Assembly (NCBI GenBank): GCA_963810915.1
Contig: CAWEPH010000001.1
Coordinates: forward strand, 682,001-746,000
Length of the DNA: 64,000 nucleotides
Source: JAOUEA01 sp963810915
GTDB lineage: Bacteria; Actinomycetota; UBA4738; HRBIN12
Direction: 5' to 3'
Part shown: positions 48,739-58,700 of the stretch, piece by piece
Layout: every line of letters starts with the position of its first letter
How positions within the stretch are numbered: the first letter of the stretch is position 1
Translations under genes and position numbers: made by a program
The notes under the pieces: generated by a model
Seen by the model: only the letters and a program-made list of their open reading frames with translations
Databases searched by the model: none
Told to the model about the DNA's origin: nothing

Positions 48739-50065
48739 TTACTTCACCTCCGCCAGCGTCTTCGTCTCGGAGAAGACCGGCTTCGCGTTGGGGTCCAGGA
48801 ACCCGACGTCGGGGACCTTGTAGACACCGATCGTGACCGAGGTCGCGCAGTCACCGAGCGGCGTGCACGTGATCGTGCCGATGATGCCTTCGTAGTCCGC
48901 GGTGTTCTGCACGGCGTCCTTGAGGGCGGCGCGCGAGATCGTGAGGGACCCGTCGTCGTTCTTCACGGCGGTGCTCTCGATCGCATTCACCAGGACGTTC
49001 ATCGCGTCGTAGGCGTGCGCGTGGAAGACCGAGATCGGCTTCGTCCCGAACTGCTTCTCGTACGCCGGGAGGAACTGGTTCTGGTAGAAGTCGTTGCCCG
49101 AGAAGGCGGTCAGGTCCGGACCGGACAGGTAGACGCCGTCGCCGGCGGGGCCGGCGATCTCCGTGTACGTGGCGTCCGAGCAGCCGTCCGAGCCCATCAG
49201 GGTGGTGTTCTCCAGACCGCTGGTCGTCGCCTTCTGCTTCGCGATCAAGGCGCACGCGGGGTTGAAGTCCGGGGCGTAGATCACGTCCGGCGCGTTCTGG
49301 GCGATCTTGGTGAGCAGGGACTTGAAGTCCTTGTCCGCGCTGTTGATGGCGTCCTCGGACGTGACCTGGCCGCCGCCGGCCTCGAAGTTGGCCTTGATAG
49401 CCGTCGGTGAGGCCCTGCGTGTACGGGCTCTCGTCGTGGATCGTCGCCGCGGTCTTCGCGCTCAGCTTCTGCAGCGCGAAGTCGGAGACCACGGCCGCCT
49501 GGATCCGGTCGTTGTGCGCGGTGCGGAAGTAGTACGGCTGGTGCGTACCCTCCGTGGTCAGCGCCGGGTTCGTGGCCGAGGGCGAGATGATCGTGATGCC
49601 CTTGTCCGAGAAGATCTTGTCCGCGACACCCAGCGAGGCGCTCGAGCAGCTGGTGCCGATGACGCCCACGAGCTGGGGGTCGGCAGCCAGCGTCGTGGCG
49701 CCCTTCTGCCCGCCGTCGGCGGAGCAGCCGTCGTCCTCGTTCACGAGCTTGATGTCGTGACCGTCGATCTGCCCGTCCTTCTGGTCGAACGTGCCGTCGA
49801 GGTAGTCGAGCGCGAGGCGGGCGCCGTACTGAGAGTCCAATCCGAGGTTCTTGTTGTCCCCGGAGATGGCCAGCAGCGTGCCGATCTCGACCGGCGCGCC
49901 GGAGGCCACGGTTACGCAGCCGGGAGCCGCGTTGCAGTCCACCGCGCCTCCGCTGGCCGCTGCCGACCCGCTCGAGCCGCCGCTGTCGCTGTTGCTGCAT
50001 GCGGCTGCGATGACCGTCAATACCCCCAGGACCGCTGCGATCCTGAGTAGTGAACCCATCTTCAT
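48739..50065 (-). CDS. Branched-chain amino-acid-type binding lipoprotein 1 (frameshifted)
   Basis: Periplasmic-binding-protein type I (Leu/Ile/Val receptor) lipoprotein, about 441 residues. ATG at 50063-50065 with GAGGGGGGG upstream; lipobox VIAAAC, Cys23. Domain features: VEIGTLLAISGDNKNLGLDSQYGARLALDYLDG, LVNEDDGCSADGGQKGATTLAADPQLVGVIGTSCSSASLGVADKIFSDKGITIISPSATNP. One extra G at 49399-49404 (GACGGCTATC, expected GACGCTATC) breaks the frame before IKANFEAGGGQ. Several Cys are conserved with the second receptor next door. Confidence 0.9.
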
Positions 50066-50227
50066 GAGGCCCCCCCTCGTCGTACCCAAGCCGGACCCGG
50101 CGTGTTGTACCACACCCCTATCACAGATGCAGCCGTCCGGTCCGGCACGGTCGCGCGACCGTCGATTCCTATACGCGAGCGGTGGGCGGATCGGATGGAG
50201 CCGCGTCGGATCCTCCCGCCGGGCCGC

Positions 50228-51502
50228 CTAAGGGGTCAGATCCGTGAGGGACTTGGTCTCCACGTACACCGGCGATGCCCCGGCGGCGCCACCCGCCACC
50301 GGCACCTCGGGGACCTTGTAGACGGCGATCGTGGCGGAGGACGCGCAATCGCCGAGCGGCGTGCACGAGAGCGTTCCCGTCAACGCGAAGTACTCGCGCG
50401 TGGCGTAGATCGCCTCGTGCAGGTCGGTCCTGCCCATCGCGAGGGACCCGTCCTCCTGCACGACCGCCGCGCGCACGATCGCGTCGAACAGGACGCTCGC
50501 GGCGTCGAAGCCGTAGGCGGCGGCGGGGCCCTGGGGATCGTTGCCGAACTGCTCGGCGTACGCGGGGGCGAACTCGTCCTGATAGAACTCCCCCGCCTCG
50601 ATCGCGTCCATGTCCGGGCCCGACACGTACGTGCCGTCCGCGGCCGCTCCTCCCTCGGCGAGGTAGGCCGAGCTGAGGCAACCGCCCGAGGACACGAGCG
50701 CCGCGTTCGCGAGTCCCGGGACGCTCGCCGCCTCGCGCGGCATGAGGCCGCAGGACGGATCGACCTCCGGGGCCGCGTAGTAGACGACGTCCGGCTTCCC
50801 CCCTCCGATCTTGCCGAGGCCCTCCCTGTAGGAGCCGCCGGCGGTCGTCGCCGCGTCGGAAACGGCGCCCCCCTGATCCTGGAAGCGGAAGCGGAACGCC
50901 GCTGCCGGGCCGCCTCCGGCCGCATCCGCGTCCTCCAGCGTCGCCGCCGTCTGCGCATCGAGCTTGTCGAGCGCGAAATCCGCCACCACCGCGCCCTGGA
51001 TCTCACCGTTCGGGGCCACCCGCACGTAGTACGGCTGGTGGACGCCGGCCGCGGTCAGCTCCGGGCTCGTGTCGGTGGGAGAAACGAGCACGATGCCCTC
51101 GCGGGAAAGGACGGTGTCCGCCGCCCCGAGCGCGGAGCTCGAGCAGGTCGTCCCGATCACGCCCGCGATGGGCGCCCCGGCCAGGATGCCCGCGCCGGCG
51201 AGACCTCCTTCGGCAGAGCACCCCTCGTCGACGTTCAGCAGCTGCACGTCGTGACCCAGGAGCCTCCCCGGCTTGCCGTCGAGCTTGCCGTCGAGGTAGT
51301 CGACCGCGAGCTGAACCCCGCGGAGGCTCTGCGCCCCGAGCGCGGCACCCTGCCCGCTGGTGGCGAGCAGGGTGCCGATCTCGATCGCCTGATCCGCCCC
51401 GACGGTGAGGCTCCCGAACGGATCGGGCGTCGGGGTGGAGGGATCGCCCGCTCCGCCCGCCCCGACGCACCCGGTCGCCAGCAGCGCGGTCGCCGCGAGC
51501 AT
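50228..51502 (-). CDS. Branched-chain amino-acid-type binding lipoprotein 2
   Basis: Divergent paralogue of SBP1, 424 residues, intact over the mature domain. Shared features: VDYLDGKLDGKPG, VDEGCSAEGGLAGAGILAG, GVIGTTCSSSALGAADTVLS, VHQPYYVRVAPNGEIQGAVVADFAL and the ending LSCTPLGDCASSATIAVYKVP. The ATG start gives a signal lacking positive charges (lipobox LLATGC, Cys12); GTG at 51530 in an adjacent frame would supply VSRPETRR before it, so a one-base shift near 51503-51510 is likely. It lies about 26-53 bp after trpA and 162 bp before SBP1. Confidence 0.88.
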   Translation of the reverse strand: MLAATALLATGCVGAGGAGDPSTPTPDPFGSLTVGADQAIEIGTLLATSGQGAALGAQSLRGVQLAVDYLDGKLDGKPGRLLGHDVQLLNVDEGCSAEGGLAGAGILAGAPIAGVIGTTCSSSALGAADTVLSREGIVLVSPTDTSPELTAAGVHQPYYVRVAPNGEIQGAVVADFALDKLDAQTAATLEDADAAGGGPAAAFRFRFQDQGGAVSDAATTAGGSYREGLGKIGGGKPDVVYYAAPEVDPSCGLMPREAASVPGLANAALVSSGGCLSSAYLAEGGAAADGTYVSGPDMDAIEAGEFYQDEFAPAYAEQFGNDPQGPAAAYGFDAASVLFDAIVRAAVVQEDGSLAMGRTDLHEAIYATREYFALTGTLSCTPLGDCASSATIAVYKVPEVPVAGGAAGASPVYVETKSLTDLTP

Positions 51503-51555
51503 CGCCGCGGCGTGTCTCCGGGCGGCTCACCCGTCGCGTCGACACCGCGGCACCC

Positions 51556-52329
51556 TCAACCCTTTGGCACGGCGTCGCGGAACGACACCAGCAGGTCGAG
51601 CGCACCCGCACGGTCGCCCTGCACCAGCCGGCCCATGAAGGCGCTGCCCACGATCACCCCGTCGGCGAACGTGCACGCCTCCGCCGCTTGGGCCGGCGTG
51701 CCGATCCCGACGCCGACCAGCAAAGGGAGGTCCGTGAGGGGGCGCAGCGCCTCGACGACGCCACGCGCCGTGCTCGACAGCGCGTCGCGCGCTCCCGTGA
51801 CCCCGTAGGTGGCCACGCAGTAGACGAACCCGCGCGCCTGCGACGCGATCGCCCCCAGGCGGGCAGGGGTGGAGCCGGGGGCGGCCAGCAGGACCGCGTC
51901 GATCCCGCGCGCCGCGGCCAGGGCGTCGAGCTCGGCCGCCTCGTCGACGGGAACGTCCGGGACGATGATCCCGGCGACGCCCGCGTCGCGGGCCTCGTCG
52001 AGGAACGCCTCCGTCCCGCGGCGGAGCACGGGGTTCACGTACGTCATCACCGCCACGGGGATGCCGAGTCCGGCCTCGCGGATCGTGCCCAGCACGTCGA
52101 GCGGGTGCGTTCCGGCCTCGAGCGCGAGACGCGACGCCTCCTGGATCACCCCGCCGTCCATCACGGGGTCGGAGAACGGGATGCCGACCTCGAGGGCGTC
52201 GGCGCCGGAGGACGCGATCGCACGCAGCATGTCCGCGTCCACGCCGGGGAGGCCGCCGGTCACGTACGGCACGAACGCGCGGCCGCCCCCATCGCGACGC
52301 GCCCTGAGCGCCGCCTCCAGCGCCCCCAT
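51556..52329 (-). CDS. trpA: Tryptophan synthase alpha subunit
   Basis: Cleaves indole-3-glycerol phosphate to indole and glyceraldehyde 3-phosphate. 257 residues, TIM barrel. FVPYVTGGLPG, catalytic Glu in ALEVGIPFSDPVMDGGVIQ (the Asp of the PFSDP-ADGP loop region is present), FVYCVATYGVTGAR, VGVGIGTPAQA and DGVIVGSAF. ATG overlaps the trpB stop by one base (TGATG). Confidence 0.96.
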   Translation of the reverse strand: MGALEAALRARRDGGGRAFVPYVTGGLPGVDADMLRAIASSGADALEVGIPFSDPVMDGGVIQEASRLALEAGTHPLDVLGTIREAGLGIPVAVMTYVNPVLRRGTEAFLDEARDAGVAGIIVPDVPVDEAAELDALAAARGIDAVLLAAPGSTPARLGAIASQARGFVYCVATYGVTGARDALSSTARGVVEALRPLTDLPLLVGVGIGTPAQAAEACTFADGVIVGSAFMGRLVQGDRAGALDLLVSFRDAVPKG

Positions 52330-53537
52330 CAGCGGTCGATCCCGAGCGCGTCCAGCACGGTGTCGAGGTCCTTGTCGCCGCGTCCGGAGAGACACACCAG
52401 CACGCGCGCGCCCTCGGGCAGCGGCCGGCCGAGCAGCCACCCGATCACGTGCGAGGGCTCGAGCGCGGGCAGGATCCCCTCGGTGCGGGCGAGCGCCTGG
52501 AAGCCCTCCAGCGCCTGGACGTCGGTGGCGCTGACGTAGCGCGCGAGCCCGGCGTCGTTCAGGTAGGCGTGCTCGGGCCCCACCCCCGGATAATCGAGGC
52601 CCGCGCTGATCGAGTGGGTCTCGACCACCTGGCCGTCGGGGTCCTGCAGCAGGTAGCTCATCGCGCCGTGCAGCACGCCGGGCTGGCCCTGCGTGATCGA
52701 GGAACAGTGCTCCCCCAGCTGCGAGCCCCGGCCTCCCGCCTCCACGCCGATCAGCTCCACCCCGGGGGCGCCCACGAACGCGGTGAACATGCCGATCGCG
52801 TTGGAGCCGCCCCCGACGCAGGCGATCACGTGCGTCGGGTCGCCCCCCAAGCGCTCCGCGTACTGCATCCGTGCCTCGTCCCCGATCACACGCTGGAGAT
52901 CGCGCACGAGCATCGGGAACGGATGAGGCCCCACCACCGAACCGATGATGTAGTGCGTGTTCGTGACCGAGGCGGCCCAGTCGCGCAGCGCCTCGTTGAC
53001 GGCCTCCTTCAGGGTGCGCGTGCCCGCCGTGACGGGCACGACCTCCGTGCCGAGGAGCTTCATCCTGGCGACGTTGGGCGCCTGGCGGCGGATGTCCTCC
53101 TCGCCCATGTACACGACGCAGGGCAACCCGAGGAGCGCGGACGCGGTGGCGCTCGCCACCCCGTGCTGGCCCGCCCCCGTTTCCGCGATGATCCGCTCCT
53201 TGCCGAGCCGCTTCGCGATCAGGGCCTGGCCGAGCGCGTTGTTGATCTTGTGCGCGCCCGTGTGGGCCAGGTCCTCGCGCTTGAGCCAGATGTCGTAGCC
53301 GAGCTCCTCGGACAGGCGCGGGGCTCGCGTGATCGGCGTGGGACGGCCCACGAAGTCGCGGCTGAGCGCCCCGAGCTCGGCGCGGAACGCCGGATCGTCG
53401 CGGAGCTCCGCCCACGCGGCGGCGAGCTCGTCGAGCGCGGGGATCAGCACCTCCGGGACGTAGCGCCCGCCGTAGCTCCCGAACCGCCCGCGCGCATCCG
53501 GCACGGCCGGTCGGATCGGCTCGGCCACCACGCTCAT
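52329..53537 (-). CDS. trpB: Tryptophan synthase beta subunit
   Basis: PLP enzyme joining indole and serine, 402 residues. FGSYGGRYVPEVLIPALDELA at the N-terminus, PLP Lys near residue 96 in HTGAHKINNALGQ, catalytic Glu in ETGAGQHGVASATA, phosphate loop VGGGSNAIGMF. This is the TrpB1 type that works with TrpA. ATG with overlap to trpC (ATGA). Intact frame. Confidence 0.97.
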   Translation of the reverse strand: MSVVAEPIRPAVPDARGRFGSYGGRYVPEVLIPALDELAAAWAELRDDPAFRAELGALSRDFVGRPTPITRAPRLSEELGYDIWLKREDLAHTGAHKINNALGQALIAKRLGKERIIAETGAGQHGVASATASALLGLPCVVYMGEEDIRRQAPNVARMKLLGTEVVPVTAGTRTLKEAVNEALRDWAASVTNTHYIIGSVVGPHPFPMLVRDLQRVIGDEARMQYAERLGGDPTHVIACVGGGSNAIGMFTAFVGAPGVELIGVEAGGRGSQLGEHCSSITQGQPGVLHGAMSYLLQDPDGQVVETHSISAGLDYPGVGPEHAYLNDAGLARYVSATDVQALEGFQALARTEGILPALEPSHVIGWLLGRPLPEGARVLVCLSGRGDKDLDTVLDALGIDR

Positions 53538-54316
53538 CGTCGCGACTCCTCCCCCGTCAGTTCCCGCAGCTTGACGGCCGGATCCCCGGCCCGCATCAGG
53601 GTCTCGCCCACAAGGATGGCAGACGCACCCGCCTCCATCGCCGCCGTCACCTGATCACCACGAGCGATGCCGCTCTCCAGGACGGCGAGACGATCGGGCG
53701 GCACCTCGCGCAGCCGCGCGAGGGCGGCGTCGACATCGACGTCGAGCGTCTCGAGATCGCGCGCGTTCACCCCGATCGCCTCGGCGCCCGACGCCACGGC
53801 CCGCACGAGGTCATCCCCCGCGTGCGTCTCCACGAGGGCGCCCATGCCCAGGTCGGATGCGGTGGCGAGCAGCGCCGCGAGCTCGGGGTCGCTCAGCACC
53901 GACGTGATCAACAGCACCGCGTCGGCGCCGTGCGCTCGCGCCTGGATCACCTGCGACGGGTGAACCAGGAAGTCCTTGCGCAGCACCGGGATCCCCACGG
54001 AGATCCGCACGGCCTCGAGGTCGGTCAGCGAGCCGTGGAAGTGGGTGGGCTCGGTCAGCACGGAGATCGCGGCGGCGCCCGCCTCCTCGTACCGGCGCGC
54101 CCGATCGGCCGGATCTAGGTCGGCGGCGATCACGCCCGCGCTCGGCGAGGCGCGCTTCACCTCCGCGATCACCGCCGGGGTGCGATCGCGGAGCGCGGCG
54201 ATGAAGTCGCGGGCCGGCGGCCGGGCGAGGGCCCGGGCGAGCAGCGCGCCGTCGTCGAGCGGGCGGCGCTCGAGTTCGCGGCGGATCTCGGCGACGAGGT
54301 CGGTGAGGAAGCCCAT
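53534..54316 (-). CDS. trpC: Indole-3-glycerol phosphate synthase
   Basis: Ring-closing step of tryptophan synthesis, 260 residues, TIM barrel. AVIAEVKRASPSAGVI (catalytic Lys, Ser), LTEPTHFHGSLTDL, VLRKDFLVHPSQVIQARAHGADAVLLI, ALVETHAGDDLVRA, IGVNARDLETLDVD, ESGIARGDQV. Overlaps trpB by 4 nt. No trpF is visible nearby; the adjacent hisA-like gene may cover that step. Confidence 0.96.
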   Translation of the reverse strand: MGFLTDLVAEIRRELERRPLDDGALLARALARPPARDFIAALRDRTPAVIAEVKRASPSAGVIAADLDPADRARRYEEAGAAAISVLTEPTHFHGSLTDLEAVRISVGIPVLRKDFLVHPSQVIQARAHGADAVLLITSVLSDPELAALLATASDLGMGALVETHAGDDLVRAVASGAEAIGVNARDLETLDVDVDAALARLREVPPDRLAVLESGIARGDQVTAAMEAGASAILVGETLMRAGDPAVKLRELTGEESRR

Positions 54317-54361
54317 GGGGAGGCCGAGTCTAGCGACCCCGCATGAGGCAGGGCGTCCCAG

Positions 54362-55087
54362 CTAGGGGTCCGCGCGGGCGAGCGCCTCGGCGAGGTCCAG
54401 GCCGCCCTCGAGCGCGGCCCGGCCGACCACCACACCCGCGGCCCCGACGGCGCGCAGGGCCGCGACATCCTCGAGCGTCGCGATGCCCCCCGCCGCGATC
54501 ACGGGGCGGCCGAGCGCGACGACCTCCGCCACCGCTTCGACGTCGGGACCGCTCATCGCACCCACGCGGCGCACGGCGGTCACGAGCAGGCGCGAGGCGT
54601 CGATCTCCCCGAGCCAGTCGAGGGTCTCGCCGACCGGGAGGTCGACCGGCGCGCGGCCGCGCGCGCGGATGCGCCCGTCTTCGATCTCCACGCCCACCGC
54701 CACCCGGTCCCCCAGTTCAGCCACGAGTCGCGCCACCCGCGATGGGTCGACGAGCGCGCCCGCCCCGAGGACCACGCGGTCGGCGCCGACGTCCAGGAGG
54801 TGGTCCACATCCTCCTGCGCCACGACCCCGCCGCTCGCCTCCACCTTGGCGCCGGCGAACAGAGCTACCCGTCGGATCGCCATCATCGTCTCGACGTTCA
54901 GGGCGGTGCCGGTGAAGGCGAGGTCCATGTCCACGAGGTGGAGCCAACGGGCGCCCGCATGCAGGAAGGACTCCGCAGCCGTCACCGGGTCGCCACCGAA
55001 CGCGTCCACGGGAACCGGCCCCTCGGGCGTGAACCGGGCGAGCCGCCCGCCGGCCACGTCGATCGCGGGGATCACCTCGAACGTCAC
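54362..55087 (-). CDS. hisA: Phosphoribosyl isomerase (HisA; possibly bifunctional PriA)
   Basis: 241-residue beta/alpha barrel isomerase of the HisA/PriA family. FEVIPAIDVAGGRLARF with the first catalytic Asp, GGDPVTAAESFLHAGARWLHLVDMDLAF, ADRVVLGAGALVDP, and VIAAGGIATLEDVAALRAVGAAGVVVGRAAL phosphate-binding ends. GTG start at 55085-55087, 45 bp before trpC. In actinobacteria this protein often also isomerises phosphoribosyl-anthranilate (TrpF activity); linkage to trpCBA and no visible trpF support that here, but it is inference. Confidence 0.92.
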   Translation of the reverse strand: MTFEVIPAIDVAGGRLARFTPEGPVPVDAFGGDPVTAAESFLHAGARWLHLVDMDLAFTGTALNVETMMAIRRVALFAGAKVEASGGVVAQEDVDHLLDVGADRVVLGAGALVDPSRVARLVAELGDRVAVGVEIEDGRIRARGRAPVDLPVGETLDWLGEIDASRLLVTAVRRVGAMSGPDVEAVAEVVALGRPVIAAGGIATLEDVAALRAVGAAGVVVGRAALEGGLDLAEALARADP

Positions 55088-55111
55088 GGTCGAACCTTAC
55101 GGGGTCGCGGG

Positions 55112-55117
55112 TAGCAT
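55112..55117 (+). promoter_or_regulatory. -10 box of leaderless LON-domain gene
   Basis: TAGCAT seven nucleotides before the GTG at 55125, in a 37-bp divergent gap with hisA; no ribosome-binding site. Confidence 0.45.
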
Positions 55118-55124
55118 CGCTCGC

Positions 55125-55745
55125 GTGGATCTGCCCGTCTTCGCCTTGCACGCCGTCTGCTTCCCTGGCCAGCCGGTGGGACTGCGCGTGTTCGAGGAGC
55201 GCTACCTGCTGATGATGGAGGACGTCCTCCCGGAGGCGCCGTTCGCGGTGGCCGCGATCCGGCATGGGCGGGAGGTGGGCGGCCCGGCCGAACCCTGTCG
55301 CGTGGGCGTCATCGTCGTGGTGCAGGACTACGACTTCGACGCCGAGGACGGGACCTACGCGCTGCGCGCCGTCGCGCGAGACCGCGTCGCGCTGGTGCAC
55401 CCCCTCGCGCACGACCCGTACCCGCGGTGGAAGACCGAGCCTTACCCCGACGAGGGCGGAGCCGGCACCGACGACGTCGAGAAGGTTGCCGAGGCCCTGA
55501 CGCGCTACCTGGCAGCTATCGGCGAGGCCGCCACGCCCGTGCTCCCTCACGATCCGGTGGCGGCGAGCTACGTCCTGGCGGCAGCCGCGCCGGGCCTCGT
55601 GCCCGAGCGGCAGGCGCTGCTGGAGGTGCCGGGTGCTGGAGAGCGCCTGCGCCGTCTCGACGCGCTCTTCCGCCGCGAGGCCGCGTTGGTGCGGGCGCTC
55701 GGCGCCGGGGTCGGCGGCGCCGACCTCGACGTCAGCCCGAACTAG
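55125..55745 (+). CDS. LON substrate-binding domain protein
   Basis: 206 residues, cytosolic. Matches the stand-alone LON (Lon N-terminal, PF02190-type) domain: LPVFALHAVCFPGQPVGLRVFEERYLLMMEDVL, then ACRVGVIVVV-like beta segments (PCRVGVIVVVQDYDF) and a helical C-terminus LPHDPVAASYVLAAAAPGLVPERQALLEVPGAGERLRRLDALF. No AAA or protease domain, so it is not Lon itself; probably a substrate-recognition or regulatory module. GTG start, leaderless. Its TAG lies four bases from the convergent dnaE stop. Confidence 0.87.
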   Translation: MDLPVFALHAVCFPGQPVGLRVFEERYLLMMEDVLPEAPFAVAAIRHGREVGGPAEPCRVGVIVVVQDYDFDAEDGTYALRAVARDRVALVHPLAHDPYPRWKTEPYPDEGGAGTDDVEKVAEALTRYLAAIGEAATPVLPHDPVAASYVLAAAAPGLVPERQALLEVPGAGERLRRLDALFRREAALVRALGAGVGGADLDVSPN

Positions 55746-55760
55746 TCCGCTACGGACTAG
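55742..55760. terminator. Palindrome containing both convergent stop codons
   Basis: CTAGTCCG-CTA-CGGACTAG, perfect 8-bp arms, 3-nt loop. The LON-gene TAG (55743-55745) is in the left arm and the dnaE TAG (complement of 55750-55752) forms the loop. Both transcripts would end in the same hairpin. Confidence 0.5.
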
Positions 55761-58700
55761 AAACGGCGGCGGCGCGCTCGACGCTGGCCGCGCCGGGCCC
55801 CAGGAGCATCCGCAGCTCGCCCAGCAGGTTGCCCTCGGCATCCACGCGGTACGCCCCGACCTCGAGCGGGGTCACCCCGGTGGACGCAACGAAGCGCACC
55901 CGCACCGGCGCGGGGCCTTGGTGCGCCTCGAACAGCTCCTTGAGCTTCGCGAGCACCACGGGTGTGCAGGCGGCGGCCGAGAGATCCACGACGAGCGCGC
56001 CGGGCTCGAACGACCCCCGCCCGGCGGCGCCGAGGTCGGGATCGCGGATCTCGTTCGCACGGATCTGGAGCTCCCGCCCTCGCAGGTCGATGCGGCCTGT
56101 CGCGAGCACGATGCGATCCGTCTCGATCAAGCCCGGCACCGCCTCGTAGACGGACGGGAACGCCACCACCTCGACGCCGCCCGCGAGGCCCTCGAGGCGG
56201 AACTGGGCGTAAGGCTCCCCGCGTTTCGTGTACTTGCGCGCCACCGCGCCGATGATCCCGCCGATCGTGACGAGGTCACCGTCGCCGAGATCCTCCAGGT
56301 CGGCGATCTCGTGCGTGGTCTGCGCCCCCAACGCGCCTCGCACCTCGAGCAACGGGTGGTCGGTGACGAACTGGCCGAGCATCTCCTTCTCGTAGCGCAG
56401 CAGCTCGCGCTTGGAGAACTCCTCACCTTGGAGCACGGACTCGTCGATCCTGGCCGCGTCGCCCTCGTCCGCCCCGCCGAAGAGAGAGAACTGGCCCGCG
56501 GCCTCGGCCTTGCGCTCGGCGAGGATAGGCGCGGAGACCTTGTCCTGCTGTTCGAGCAGCGCGCGACGCGCGTAGCCGAGCGAGTCGAAGGCGCCCGCCT
56601 GGATCAGCGATTCCAGCACCCGCTTCGTGAGCACACCCGGCTCGGCCTTGCGGCAGAAGTCGCTGTAGGAGGTGAAGGCCCCCTTGGCGCGGCGGGCCTC
56701 GATGATCTGCTGCACGGCACCCTCCCCCACGTTGCGGACCGCGGCGAGGCCGTAACGGATGGCGGGCTCCTCGCCCGGCGCGGGAGCGAAGTCCAGCTCG
56801 GACTCGTTCACGTCCGGCGGCAGGACCTCGATGTTCATGCCGCGACAGGCGTAGAGGTAGAAGGGCTTCGCGTCCTTGTCGTCCTTCACGGAGGTGAGGA
56901 CCGCCGACATGTACTCGACGGGATGGTGCGCCATGAGGTAGGCGGTCTGGTAGGCCACCAGCCCGTAGGCGCACGCGTGCGACGCGTTGAACCCGTAGTC
57001 CGCGAACGGCACGATCATCTCGAACAGGTCCGCCGCCAGTCGCTGCTCGTAGCCCTTGGCCACCGCCCCCGCGATGAACTTCTCCTTGAAGGGCATCAGG
57101 ACCTCGAGCTTCTTCTTGCCCATGGCCTTGCGGAGCGTGTCGGCCTCGCCCATCGAGAAGCCTGCCAGGACCACGGCGACCTGCATCACCTGCTCCTGGT
57201 AGATCATCACCCCGTAGGTGTCCTTCAGGATCGGTTCGAGGTCCTCGTGGGGATAGGTGACCTTGCGCCGGCCGTGCTTGCGCTCCGCGTACTCCGTGTG
57301 GAGGCCGCTGTTCAGTGGGCCGGGGCGGTACAGCGCCACCAGGGCCATCAGGTCCTCGAAGCGGTCGGGCGCCAGGAGCTTGATCAAGCTGCGCATGCCC
57401 GCCGACTCCATCTGGAAGACCCCCGTGGTCTCCGCGCGCTGCAGCATCGCGTAGGTGGCGGCGTCGTCGAGCCCGATGTGGTCGATGTCGAGCTCGATGC
57501 CGCGCGTGCGCAGGTGGCGCAGGGCGTCCTCGATCACGGAGAGGTTCCGCAGACCGAGGAAATCCATCTTCAGCAGGCCGAGCGCCTCGACACCGTTCAT
57601 GTCGAACTGCGTGACCACGCGCTTGGAGTCGTCGCGTGAGTCCTTGGAGAGCTTGAGCGGCAGGTAGTTCACGAGGGGCGCGTCCCCGATCACGACGCCA
57701 GCGGCGTGGACCGAATCCTCGCGGCGCAGGCCCTCGAGCGCACGCGCCGTCTCGACGATCTCCTTGGCCTCCGGCTCCTTCTCGTAGGCCGCCGCGAGAT
57801 CCGGCGAGAGCTTGAGCGCGTCCTCGATCGGGTAGTCGCGGCCCATGACGGCGGGGGGGTACATCTTGCAGAGGCGATCGCCGACCACGGGCGGGAACCC
57901 AAGGACGCGGGCGGCGTCGCGGATGCCCTGCTTCCCCTTGATCGTCTGGAAGGTGACGATCTGCGCCACGTGATCCGCCCCGTACTTCTCCGTGGCGTAA
58001 CGGATCACCTCGTCGCGCCGACGCTCGTCGAAGTCCATGTCGATGTCGGGCATCTGGATCCGCTCGGGGTTCAGGAATCGTTCGAACAGGAGCCCGTAGC
58101 GCAGCGGGTCGAGGTCGGTGATGTGCAGGCAGTAGGAGACCACCGACCCGGCGGCCGAGCCGCGGCCGGGCCCGACGCGGATGCCCTGCTCCCGGGCGTA
58201 GCGGATCAGGTCCCAGACGATCAAGAAGTACCCGCCGAAGCCCATCGACGTGATCACGCCGAGCTCGTGGTCGATGCGATCGCGCACCTCGTCCGAGAGC
58301 GAGCCGTAGCGCTCGCGCGCGCCCTCGTCGACCAGCTGGCGCAGGTAGGCGTCGCGGTCGAGTCCTCCGGGCGTCTCGAACCGCGGGAGGTGGTAGCGCT
58401 CCTCGGCGGGCGCCCGGTCCCCGTAGACGAGGTCCAGCTCGGCGCGTTCGGCGATCCGCAGCGTCTGGTCGCACGCGTCCGGACGCTCGGCGAAGAGCGC
58501 GCGCATCTCCTCCGCGCTCTTCAGGTAGAACTCCTCCGAGTCGAACTTCAGACGTTTGAGGTCCGACTGGAGCTTCTTCTGCTGGATGCAGAGCAGCACG
58601 TCGTGTGGTTTCGCGTCCTCGCGCAGCGTGTAGTGCAGGTCGTTCGTGGCCACGACGGGGATCCCCAGCTCGTCCCCGAGCGCGAACTGCGTGCGCAGGA

